Assembly (NCBI GenBank): GCA_046732895.1
Contig: JBKPNZ010000026.1
Coordinates: forward strand, 1-40,264
Source of the DNA: JBKPNZ01 sp046732895
Lineage (GTDB): Bacteria > Actinomycetota > Thermoleophilia > Solirubrobacterales > 70-9
Direction of reading: 5' to 3'
DNA length: 40,264 nt
Shown in pieces: positions 15,743 through 23,522 of the stretch. A program made the position numbers and the translations under genes. Position 1 is the stretch's first letter. Each line of letters begins with the position of its first letter. The notes below the pieces were generated by a model. The model did not search any database, had not been told where the DNA came from, and saw nothing but the letters and a program-made list of their open reading frames with translations.

Positions 15743-16894
15743 ATGCTGAGACGGTTCATAAGCGCAGTGTCGGCGCTGGGCGGGCTCGCGCTGTGCCTTC
15801 TCGCCGGACCCGCTGCCGCGCTCGCCGGCGCCGGGTATGGGTCGCCGACGCAATTTCTGACGGGAAGCGATGACGCCTGGCCCGTCGAAGCCGGGGACTT
15901 CGACGGCGACGGCGACCGCGACATCGCCGTGGGCAACTTCAACATGTCCTCCCAAGGGGCCTCCGTCCTCGTCGGCAACGGGGACGGGACCTTCCAGCTG
16001 CCCACGACCTACGCGACCGGCGGCAACCCGGAAACGATGGCCATCGGCAAGCTCGATGGGGGCAGCGACCTCGACCTCGTGTACGGCACGAACGGCTCGG
16101 CCTCGGTCCTGCTTGGGGGACCCGGCGCCCTCTTCGACTCGACGACAGACTTCTTCGGAAGCTGGGTCGGCCAGAGCCGGGGGACGGGGATCGCCGACGT
16201 CAACGGCGACGGGAAGAACGACATCCTGGTCACTGAGGATGAGAACAAGCTCGTATACCTGCGTGGGAAGGGCGACGGCACGTTTCCCAAGCAGCGCAAG
16301 TTCAAGCTGAAGGACTCGGGGCCACTCGCCGCCGGGAAGATCAACCATGACAAGCGAGCCGACGTCGTCACCGTCGCAGACGGCAAGAACGGCATCGCGG
16401 CGCGGCTGGCGCGCAAGGGGCGGAAGGTCTTCAGGCACCCGCGCCGCTACGACTCCCTGCACACGCCGGTGGACGCGCGCCTCGCCGATCTGAACGACGA
16501 CGGCGACAACGACATCGTCATCAGCGGCGGACGGGAGCAGAGCAAGCGCGGCGGAGCCAAGAAGGGCGCCGTGGAGGTGCTGCTCGGCCACGGCGACGGC
16601 CATTTCGGGAAGCCGCAGAAGACGCCGTTGGGGAATCCGTCGGTCACCGGGCTGGACGTCGGCGATGTCAACGGCGACGGCAAGTTGGACGTCGTCGTCG
16701 CCCGCTACGCCGGCGACGTCCTCGTCCTACGCGGCAGGGGCAACGGTGAGTTCCACGCGCCCCAGAGGGTCGATGGAGGCCTGGCCGGACAGGCGTATGA
16801 CGTCATCCTCGCCCGTCTCGACGCGAACAACACCCTCGACATCGTCACGTCGAACGGCCCCGACAACACCATCACGGTAATCCTCCACGACTGA
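15743..16894 (+). CDS. Secreted FG-GAP/VCBS-repeat protein
   Basis: A 383-residue exported protein made almost wholly of FG-GAP/VCBS repeats. A signal peptide (MLRRFISAV to about residue 30, ending AALAGA) is followed by about seven repeats marked by calcium-loop motifs such as DFDGDGDRDIAV, DVNGDGKNDILV, DLNDDGDNDIVI and DVNGDGKLDVVV. Together they should fold as a seven-bladed beta propeller that binds Ca2+. Probable surface or secreted adhesion or binding protein; no catalytic domain. The start at 15743 is chosen for the signal peptide and a GACGAGG site. Confidence 0.86.
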   Translation: MLRRFISAVSALGGLALCLLAGPAAALAGAGYGSPTQFLTGSDDAWPVEAGDFDGDGDRDIAVGNFNMSSQGASVLVGNGDGTFQLPTTYATGGNPETMAIGKLDGGSDLDLVYGTNGSASVLLGGPGALFDSTTDFFGSWVGQSRGTGIADVNGDGKNDILVTEDENKLVYLRGKGDGTFPKQRKFKLKDSGPLAAGKINHDKRADVVTVADGKNGIAARLARKGRKVFRHPRRYDSLHTPVDARLADLNDDGDNDIVISGGREQSKRGGAKKGAVEVLLGHGDGHFGKPQKTPLGNPSVTGLDVGDVNGDGKLDVVVARYAGDVLVLRGRGNGEFHAPQRVDGGLAGQAYDVILARLDANNTLDIVTSNGPDNTITVILHD

Positions 16895-16900
16895 CGTCAG

Positions 16901-18124
16901 CTAGAGGCCATAGCTGCGGCCGATCACCTCGAGCATGATCTCGTCGGTGCCGGCGCCGATGCGGTTGAGGCGCACGTCGCGGTAGGAGCGCTCGATCTCG
17001 TACTCCTTCATGTAGCCGTAGCCGCCGAGGATCTGGACGCACTCGTCAGCGACCTCGCAGCACATGCGCGAGGTCTGCAGCTTCACCATCGAGATCTCGC
17101 GGACCGGGTATTCGCCGTTCGCGTAGCGCCAGGCAGTCACGTAGTTGAACTGCTTCGACGCCTCGATCTTCGTGGCCATCTCGGCGAACTTGTGGCGAAT
17201 CGCCTGGAAGCGCCCGATCGGGCGGCCGAATGCCTCGCGCTCCTTCGCGTACTCGAGCGTCTTCTCGAACATCCGCTCCGCCCCCGCGACGCAACCCGCG
17301 GCGGCGACCATCCGTTCCGATTGGAGCTCCCAGGAGATGTGGTAGAAGCCCTTGCCTTCCTGCCCCAGCAGGTTCTCAGCGGGTACGCGGACCTCGTTGA
17401 AGGCGAGCTCGCCCGTGTCCGAGGCGTGCATGCCCATCTTCTCCAGCTTGCGCGCGACCTCAAAGCCCGGCACGGGGTTGCCGTCGCCGTCGCGAAGGTC
17501 GACGAGGAACAGGCTGATGCCCTCGTGGCGTGCATCGGGGTCGGTCTTCGCCACGAGGAGGATGAAGTCGGCGCGGGCGCCATTCGTGATGAACGTCTTC
17601 GAGCCCGTGATCAGGTAGTCGTCGCCGTCGCGGATCGCCTTCGTACGAATGCCGGCGACGTCGGAGCCGGCCCCCGGCTCGGTGATGCCGAGGCAGCCGA
17701 TCTTCTCGCCCTTGATGCCGGGGACCAGGTACCGCTGCTTCTGGTCCTCGGTGCCGAGCAGATGGATGGGGGGCAGGACCATGTCGGTCTGCACGGCAAA
17801 GCCCATGTTTGTGCCGCCTGAGCCGGAGTAGCTCATGCACTCCGCGCGCACCAGGGAGTAGTAGTAGTCGCCGCCCTGGCCGCCGTACTCCTCGGGGAAG
17901 CAGAGGCCCAGGTAGCCGAGCTCGCCGGCACGGCGCAGGGCCGCATCCGGCCAGGTCGTCTCCTCCCACTCGTTGCGGTGGGGGTAGAGCTCATTCTTCA
18001 CCCACGCCTCCATCGACTCGCGCAGGTCCTCGTGCTCGTCGGTGAACAGCAGGTGCTTGCGGGAGCCGTCGTGCTGGGGCTTCAGAACGGCGCTGCCGTT
18101 CTGAGTCTGGGTCGTTGAGGCCAA
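16901..18124 (-). CDS. Acyl-CoA dehydrogenase (isovaleryl/long-chain catalytic type)
   Basis: A 407-residue acyl-CoA dehydrogenase, similar in layout to the one at 6517-7695. GITEPGAGSD and TFITNGARAD mark the flavin domain. The C-terminal motif is GAGTDE, lacking the usual glutamate. Glu270 in QSERM sits at the alternative catalytic position of isovaleryl-CoA and long-chain dehydrogenases. I take TTG at 18124 (LASTTQTQ) as the start because AAGGAG lies seven bases upstream. A longer frame to 18211 reads through an operator. That operator is shared with the crotonase gene, so this enzyme likely works in the 19.9-25.9 kb pathway. Confidence 0.88.
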   Translation of the reverse strand: MASTTQTQNGSAVLKPQHDGSRKHLLFTDEHEDLRESMEAWVKNELYPHRNEWEETTWPDAALRRAGELGYLGLCFPEEYGGQGGDYYYSLVRAECMSYSGSGGTNMGFAVQTDMVLPPIHLLGTEDQKQRYLVPGIKGEKIGCLGITEPGAGSDVAGIRTKAIRDGDDYLITGSKTFITNGARADFILLVAKTDPDARHEGISLFLVDLRDGDGNPVPGFEVARKLEKMGMHASDTGELAFNEVRVPAENLLGQEGKGFYHISWELQSERMVAAAGCVAGAERMFEKTLEYAKEREAFGRPIGRFQAIRHKFAEMATKIEASKQFNYVTAWRYANGEYPVREISMVKLQTSRMCCEVADECVQILGGYGYMKEYEIERSYRDVRLNRIGAGTDEIMLEVIGRSYGL

Positions 18125-18165
18125 CTGCTCGCTCCTTGGATCGCGGGACACGCAGGCGACTGTGT

Positions 18166-18192
18166 GAAGTGAAGAGTAATACTTCTTACTTC
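18166..18192. promoter_or_regulatory. 27-bp operator, copy 1
   Basis: An imperfect palindrome upstream of the acyl-CoA dehydrogenase, with left half GAAGTGAAGAGTA and right half TACTTCTTACTTC; 10 of 13 arm positions pair. It matches the site at 19918-19944 at 22 of 27 positions, which makes chance unlikely. Confidence 0.75.
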
Positions 18193-18250
18193 TGAAGCCA
18201 ACCCGGTCCAAGCCGGGCCACGGGCACGCGCTCGATGCAGATTCGGTTGG

Positions 18251-19819
18251 TTAGGACCTGGGCGAGGCGAGGTGGGTCGCCTCGAGACGCCCACGAAGCA
18301 CCGTCTGCTCGCCAACCTGCCATTCCTGGGTCTCGGTCTCGCCAGCCCGCCGGAGGGCTGAGTCCGAGGCGAGCAGCCGCTCGGGACGCTCCTTGGCGAG
18401 CTCGCAAAGCCTCGCGGCCTCGTTCACCGGGTCGCCGATCACCGTGTATTCGAAGCGGCTTTCGGAGCCAACGTTGCCGGCCACCGCATTACCCGCGGAA
18501 ACCCCGATCCCGAAACCGATCTCGGGGACCTCATGCTCGAGGCGTTCGGCAAGCGCGCGGGCGGCGCACAGCGCATCCGCTGCCGGATCCGGGCTGGCGA
18601 CGGGCGCGCCGAATACGCAGAGCGCGGCGTCCCCCTCGAACTTGTTCACGAGGCCACCCTGGGACTCAACGACCTCGACCACGATCCGGAAGAACCGATT
18701 GAGAAGGCGGACGACCTCGGTTGGCGGTAGGGCGAGCGCGATCGACGTCGAGCCGGTCAGATCCACGAACAGCGCGCCGATCTCTCGCTCCTCGCCGCCG
18801 AGGCGCGCGCCGTCGCGAAGTGCTGCGCGGGCCACCTCGTGTCCCACCTGGCGACCGAACATGTCCCGGATGCGCTCGCGCTCGCGCAGGCCATCCACCA
18901 TGTGGTTGAAGCCGGCTTGGAGCAGGCCGATCTCGCTGCCGTCCTCAACCCGGACATCTGCCGACAGGTCGCCCTCCCCGACGCGATCGAGGGCACGCCG
19001 GACGGAGGTGAGCGGATCGCCGATTGAGCGCGCGACGATCTTCGTGGCCAACATGCCAACCGCGCTTGCGACGATCCCGAGGAAGATGCAGGCAGCGGCC
19101 ACGTAGTCGGCGTTCACCGCGCCCTTGCTCAGCCCGGCCACGCCCACCACGAGCACGCCCAGGATCGGGACGCCGGTCCCCAGGCTCCAGGCGAACATCA
19201 GACGGTTGGTCACGCCCGGGGCGACCGGGCGCTCGGGAAGCCGCGCCTCGAGCGCCAAGGCGGTGAGTGGGCGCAGCGCGCGTTCGAGGAGCAGGTAATA
19301 GAGGGCGCAGGTTGTCTCGCCGCCCAGCCAGCCGCCGGCGAGCACGATGGCCCCGAACCCGGGCGACTCGGTCAGCCAGTAGAGCACGCCGAAGACCAGG
19401 CTGCCGACGACCCACACTGCGCCGGCCGCCAACACCTCGGTGCGGGCGAGTCGCAGGGTCAGCTCGTGCTCGTGCTCCGTGGGCTCCCTCCCCTCGGCGA
19501 TCCAGCCGAGCGCTGCGGCCTGTGCGCGCCGCCCGTACGACGTCAGGCTGAAGCCGGCCGCGAGGAAGCCGACAGGGGTGAGCGAGAGCTGCCAGAGGCC
19601 CGTCGTCCACGTGATGTCATCGAGGAACACGGGGAGCAGGAAGGTGATCGCCAGGCCGATTACGACCATGCCAACGCCGTTGGAGAGCCATCCGACCCAA
19701 GTCAGGCGCCGGTCGACCTCCGCGAGGAACCGCCCGCGAGCATCCTCGTCGGCGTCAAGTGTGATCGGCACCCGCCCAGTATTGCGACGGTGAATCGGGC
19801 AATGCGCCGTTTCGTCCAT
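18251..19819 (-). CDS. Membrane adenylate cyclase, 6TM-HAMP-class III
   Basis: A 522-residue class III nucleotide cyclase. About six transmembrane helices lie between residues 42 and 262, then a HAMP linker (SIGDPLTSVRRALDRVGEGDLS, about 265-315), then the cyclase domain (about 345-515). Metal-binding Asp353 (LFVDLTGS) and Asp397 (KFEGDA), the purine-selecting Lys393 and Asp463, and the transition-state Asn466 and Arg470 (DPVNEAAR) are all present, so ATP to cAMP is expected. The design matches mycobacterial cyclases of the Rv1318c group. I use ATG at 19819; a GTG at residue 17 is possible. Divergent from the crotonase operon. Confidence 0.9.
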   Translation of the reverse strand: MDETAHCPIHRRNTGRVPITLDADEDARGRFLAEVDRRLTWVGWLSNGVGMVVIGLAITFLLPVFLDDITWTTGLWQLSLTPVGFLAAGFSLTSYGRRAQAAALGWIAEGREPTEHEHELTLRLARTEVLAAGAVWVVGSLVFGVLYWLTESPGFGAIVLAGGWLGGETTCALYYLLLERALRPLTALALEARLPERPVAPGVTNRLMFAWSLGTGVPILGVLVVGVAGLSKGAVNADYVAAACIFLGIVASAVGMLATKIVARSIGDPLTSVRRALDRVGEGDLSADVRVEDGSEIGLLQAGFNHMVDGLRERERIRDMFGRQVGHEVARAALRDGARLGGEEREIGALFVDLTGSTSIALALPPTEVVRLLNRFFRIVVEVVESQGGLVNKFEGDAALCVFGAPVASPDPAADALCAARALAERLEHEVPEIGFGIGVSAGNAVAGNVGSESRFEYTVIGDPVNEAARLCELAKERPERLLASDSALRRAGETETQEWQVGEQTVLRGRLEATHLASPRS

Positions 19820-19917
19820 GGCAGTCCAGCGTCCTCTGCAAGGCCCGGAGGTTGTGTGACGATCACCACAGAGATGGGTGGGAGCGCTCGTGCGCGCTGG
19901 GGTGCAAAAGCCCGTAT

Positions 19918-19944
19918 AAAGTGAAGAGTCGTACTTCTCACTTT
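19918..19944. promoter_or_regulatory. 27-bp operator, copy 2, with -10 box
   Basis: Left half AAAGTGAAGAGTC and right half TACTTCTCACTTT around one central base; 10 of 13 arm positions pair. Nearly the same as the site at 18166-18192. It overlaps a TATAAA -10 candidate (19915-19920) and ends 8 bp before the crotonase ATG, so a bound protein would block transcription. Confidence 0.78.
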
Positions 19945-19952
19945 GCCGAAAC

Positions 19953-20747
19953 ATGCCCGTGGCCGACTACGAAAAGATCAGATACAGCGTCAGCGATGCC
20001 GGGGTTGCCACGGTCGCGTTCGATGATCCCGACACGCGCAACTCGCTCTCGCCGCAGCTGTTGGGCGAGCTGCTCGATGCGCTGCGAGGCGCACGGAAGG
20101 ACGACGCCGTTCGTTGCGTGGTCTTGACCTCGACCCACGAGAAGGTCTTCTCCTCTGGTGCGAACCTCGGCGCCTTCGATGCCGAAGCGCCTCTGATCGC
20201 CCGCCACGAGACGAGCCAGCGCTTCGTCGAGATCTTCAAGGCGATCGGCGAGCTGGGCAAGCCGTCGATCGTGGCGGCGAACGGACACGTCCTGGCCGGC
20301 TCGCTCGGGATCGCGCTCGCGTGCGACCTGATCATCGCGAAGGAGGGCGCGGGCTTCGGCACGCCCGAGATCAACGTCGGGCTCTTCCCGTTCATGATCA
20401 TGGCGCTGATCTACCGCAACGTCCCGCGCAAGAAGACGAACGAGATGCTGCTCCTCGGTGAGCGGCTGACGGCCGAGGAGGCGCTCGCCGCCGGGATCGT
20501 GAACAAGGTGGTGCCGGCCGATGGGTTCGACGCCGCCGTCGACGACTGGGCCACGAAGCTTGCGTCGAAGTCGCCGGTGGTGATGCGCCTCGGCAAGGAC
20601 GCGATGTGGCGCCAGCTCGACATGCCGCTCGCGGAGGCCCTGGACTACCTGTGCTCGCAGCTCACGATCGAACTGGGGACCGAGGATGCGATCGAGGGCG
20701 TGCGCGCGTTCTTCGAGAAGCGGGAGCCCGAATGGAAGGGAAGATGA
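19953..20747 (+). CDS. Crotonase-fold enoyl-CoA hydratase/isomerase
   Basis: A 264-residue crotonase-fold protein. The oxyanion region (SSGANLGAF) and the helix after GKPSIVAANGHVLAG are typical. Of the two hydratase glutamates, the second is kept (Glu139 in FGTPEINVG). The first is replaced by Gly119 (GSLGIALACD instead of GGCELA). It may therefore be an isomerase, a hydrolase or another crotonase reaction rather than a standard hydratase. No clear ribosome-binding site precedes the ATG, so the mRNA may have a very short leader. First gene of the operon; the carboxyltransferase overlaps it by 4 nt. Confidence 0.88.
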   Translation: MPVADYEKIRYSVSDAGVATVAFDDPDTRNSLSPQLLGELLDALRGARKDDAVRCVVLTSTHEKVFSSGANLGAFDAEAPLIARHETSQRFVEIFKAIGELGKPSIVAANGHVLAGSLGIALACDLIIAKEGAGFGTPEINVGLFPFMIMALIYRNVPRKKTNEMLLLGERLTAEEALAAGIVNKVVPADGFDAAVDDWATKLASKSPVVMRLGKDAMWRQLDMPLAEALDYLCSQLTIELGTEDAIEGVRAFFEKREPEWKGR

Positions 20748-22423
20748 GCGACGAAGGCGATTCACGAGCCCAAACAGACCCCGCCGCCCCCGGACGCGCA
20801 GCGGAGGAGGCGGCGGGCATTGGTTCGGCCGAGGCCCCCGAGGCGCCGGCCGAGACGGAGCATGGCGAGCAGACCGGGCTGAAGGGGCTCGTCGAGGATC
20901 TTCACGAGCGGCGCGAGACGGCGAAGCTCGGCGGCGGGGAGGAGAAGATCGCGCTCCAGCACGAGCGGGGCAAGCTGACGGCGCGCGAGCGGATCGAGCT
21001 GCTCGTCGATCCCGGGACGTTCGTGGAGATCGGTATCCATGCCGGGCCTCATTTCTCCCAGCGCGCGATGGAGGGCCGAGATGCGCCCGCCGACGGCGTC
21101 ATCACCGGGTGGGGCGCCGTCGAGGGCAGGCCGTGCGCGATCGCCGCCTACGACTTCACTGTGATGGCCGGCTCGATGGGGATGACCGGCGAGCTCAAGG
21201 TCGGCCGCCTGCGGGAGATGGCGCTGCAGAAGCGCATGCCCCTCATCTGGCTGCTGGATTCCGCCGGGGCGCGCATTCAGGAGGCCGCCGGCTCGCTCTT
21301 CGCCGGCTCGGGCCACCTGTTCCGTGAGGAGGTGACGATGTCCGGCGTCGTGCCGCTCGTCGCCGCGATGCTCGGCCCCTGCGCGGCCGGAACGGCGTAC
21401 ATCCCGGGCCTCTCCGATTTCGTCCCGATGGTGGTCGGGCAGGGCGCGATGGCGCTCGCGGGGCCGCATCTGACGAAGGCGGTGACAGGCGAGGACATCT
21501 CGATGGAGGATCTGGGTGGCGCGAGGGTCCACTGCCGCAAGTCAGGGGTGGGTGACCTGGAGGTGTCGGACGACGCTGAGTGCATCGACGCGGTGAAGCG
21601 CTACCTCTCCTACTTCCCCTCGAACTGCGAGGAGCGCCCACCGATCCGCGACACAGCCGATCCCGACGATCGGATGTCGGAGAAGCTCCTCGACATCGTC
21701 CCGGAGTCGAACCGCCACCCCTACGACATGTACGAGGTGATCGAGGAGATCGCGGACGACGGCGAGTGGTTCGACATCAAGCCGAAGTTTGCGAAGACGA
21801 TCATCACCTGCCTCGCGCGCTTCGGAGGCCAGCCGGTGGGCATCGTCGCCAACCAGCCGAAGCAGCTCGGCGGCATCCTCGAGAACGACTCAGCCGACAA
21901 GGCGGCGCGGTTCGTGAACCTCTGCGACGCGTTCAGCATCCCGCTCGTCTTCCTTCAGGACGTGCCCGGCTTCATGGTGGGCTCGAAGGTCGAGCACGCC
22001 GGGATCATCCGCCATGGCGCCAAGATGCTCTACGCCGTCTCGCGGGCGACCGTGCCGAAGGTCACCGTGGTGATCCGCAAGGCCTACGGCGCCGGCTACT
22101 ACGTGATGAACGGCAAGGCGTATGAACCCGACCTCATCGTCGCCTGGCCCAGCGCCGAGATCTCGGTGATGGGCGCGGAGGGCGCCGTCAACATCATCGG
22201 CCGCTCGGCGATCGAGGCCTCCGACGACCCGGACGCGACGCGCGAGGCGATGCTCGAGCAGGTCCGCCAGTCGATCGACCCGTACATCGCCGCCAAGAAC
22301 GCCCTGATCGACGACGTGATCGACCCGCGCGAGACCCGCCCGACGATCATCCGCGCGCTGCGGATGGCGAAGGACAAGCGGATAGAGCGCCCGTGGCGCA
22401 AGCACGGAGTGATGCCGGTGTGA
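20744..22423 (+). CDS. Acyl-CoA carboxylase carboxyltransferase (beta) subunit
   Basis: A 559-residue biotin-dependent carboxyltransferase of the propionyl-/methylcrotonyl-CoA carboxylase type. It should transfer CO2 from carboxybiotin to an acyl-CoA. Both crotonase-like halves are present: an N-half with WLLDSAGARIQEAAG and GPCAAGTAYIPG, and a C-half with LQDVPGFMVGSKVE and KAYGAGYYVM. No biotin carboxylase/carrier subunit is encoded in the window. The start at 20744 overlaps the crotonase stop (ATGA) and has GGAAGGGA upstream. An N-terminal low-complexity tail of about 45 residues carries a motif shared with the MerR protein. Confidence 0.93.
   Translation: MSDEGDSRAQTDPAAPGRAAEEAAGIGSAEAPEAPAETEHGEQTGLKGLVEDLHERRETAKLGGGEEKIALQHERGKLTARERIELLVDPGTFVEIGIHAGPHFSQRAMEGRDAPADGVITGWGAVEGRPCAIAAYDFTVMAGSMGMTGELKVGRLREMALQKRMPLIWLLDSAGARIQEAAGSLFAGSGHLFREEVTMSGVVPLVAAMLGPCAAGTAYIPGLSDFVPMVVGQGAMALAGPHLTKAVTGEDISMEDLGGARVHCRKSGVGDLEVSDDAECIDAVKRYLSYFPSNCEERPPIRDTADPDDRMSEKLLDIVPESNRHPYDMYEVIEEIADDGEWFDIKPKFAKTIITCLARFGGQPVGIVANQPKQLGGILENDSADKAARFVNLCDAFSIPLVFLQDVPGFMVGSKVEHAGIIRHGAKMLYAVSRATVPKVTVVIRKAYGAGYYVMNGKAYEPDLIVAWPSAEISVMGAEGAVNIIGRSAIEASDDPDATREAMLEQVRQSIDPYIAAKNALIDDVIDPRETRPTIIRALRMAKDKRIERPWRKHGVMPV
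20778..20818 (+). repeat. 41-bp in-frame repeat, copy 1
   Basis: A 41-bp segment inside the carboxyltransferase N-terminal tail that matches 24770-24810 at 37 of 41 positions. Both copies are read in the same frame and encode a P(A/T)APGRAAEEA motif. It lies outside any known carboxyltransferase domain. Confidence 0.7.
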
Positions 22424-22481
22424 GCGGGGCGGTTGACGAACAACTGGCACTGAGAGAGGGTGCCCAGGCGAATTGCGGCAT

Positions 22482-22537
22482 CCACTCAACGTCGAGTGGC
22501 GAGAAATGCGCGTATAGGCCGACTTTCTCGCCACTCG
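22482..22537. promoter_or_regulatory. Composite operator upstream of BKACE
   Basis: CGAGTGGCGAGAAA (22493-22506) and its exact reverse complement (22524-22537) flank a 17-nt spacer holding a TATAGG -10 candidate (22513-22518). A further CCACTC half-site at 22482-22487 pairs with GAGTGG at 22494-22499. Three half-sites around a promoter point to a repressor site for the BKACE-CoA transferase-MerR-VOC genes. A transcript hairpin is an alternative reading. Confidence 0.68.
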
Positions 22538-22580
22538 GTGGGGATGTTGCGCCGTTGTTCGTCCCTATGGGGGCGCCCAG

Positions 22581-23522
22581 ATGAGCCGCTTCGAAGATCC
22601 GGTCATCATCAGCTGCTCCATCAGCGGCGCGATTGCCAATCGCGACCAGTGCCCAGCCATCCCGTACACGCCCGAGGAGTACGCGGCCGAGGCGCGCCGG
22701 GCGGTTGACGAGGGCGCGTCGCAGATCCACATCCACGCCCGGGCTCCCGACGGCACCCCGTCGTACGAGATCGAGGACTTCCAGGCGATCACCGAGGCGA
22801 TCCAGCATGCCGTGGATGACGTGATCATCAACTACTCCACGGGCGCGATCGGCATTCCGATCGAAAAGCGGGTCGCCTATCTGAAGGAGCTGCGGCCAGA
22901 CGTGGCGGCGCTGAACATGAGCTCGATGAACTACGCGAAGTACTCGCGGCGGCGCAAGGACTTCGTCTTCAAGGCCGTGTTCGAGAACTCCTTCGACACG
23001 ATCATCGAGTTCCTGACCGCGATGCGGGAGCTCGGCATCAAGCCAGAGCACGAGTGCTTCGATGCGGGGCACGTCGCGAACCTCGATCCGCTCATCGACA
23101 TGGAGCTCCTCGCCGAGCCGGTGAACGTCTCGCTCGTGATCGGCGTCAACGGTGGGATCAGGCCGAACGCCCGCAACGTCGGCCTCATGGCCGACCAGAT
23201 CCCCGGCGGGGCCGAGGGACCGAACAACTGGCAGGTGATCGGCATCTCCCGCGACCAGTGGCGCCTGATCGGCGCCGCTCTCCCTCTCGGCGGCAACGTG
23301 CGCGCCGGGCTGGAGGACAACCTCTACCTGCCCGACGGCGAGATGGCGAGCTCGAACGGCGAGCTGATCGCGAAGGCACGCCAGATGGCGGAGGACGTGG
23401 GGCGCAGAGCGGCCACCGTGCAGGAGGCGAGGGAGATGCTCGGCGTGCCGACCAAGCAAATGCCCGCCGCCTCCTCGCCTGCGCCTCCGGGAGCGTCGGG
23501 ATCCGAGTCACCACGAGCATGA
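22581..23522 (+). CDS. Beta-keto acid cleavage enzyme (BKACE, DUF849)
   Basis: A 313-residue zinc enzyme of the BKACE family, which cleaves a beta-keto acid with acetyl-CoA to acetoacetate and a new acyl-CoA. Zinc ligands His50 and His52 (IHIHAR), Ser86 (YSTG), Arg241 and Glu245-Asp246 (RAGLEDN) match residues known from the lysine-pathway enzyme Kce. The residue equal to Kce Glu14, which holds the substrate amino group, is Ile18 here (SGAIAN), so a neutral or hydrophobic substrate is likely. Has its own operator upstream and a 4-nt overlap with the CoA transferase. The last 20 residues are Pro/Ser/Ala-rich. Confidence 0.9.
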   Translation: MSRFEDPVIISCSISGAIANRDQCPAIPYTPEEYAAEARRAVDEGASQIHIHARAPDGTPSYEIEDFQAITEAIQHAVDDVIINYSTGAIGIPIEKRVAYLKELRPDVAALNMSSMNYAKYSRRRKDFVFKAVFENSFDTIIEFLTAMRELGIKPEHECFDAGHVANLDPLIDMELLAEPVNVSLVIGVNGGIRPNARNVGLMADQIPGGAEGPNNWQVIGISRDQWRLIGAALPLGGNVRAGLEDNLYLPDGEMASSNGELIAKARQMAEDVGRRAATVQEAREMLGVPTKQMPAASSPAPPGASGSESPRA

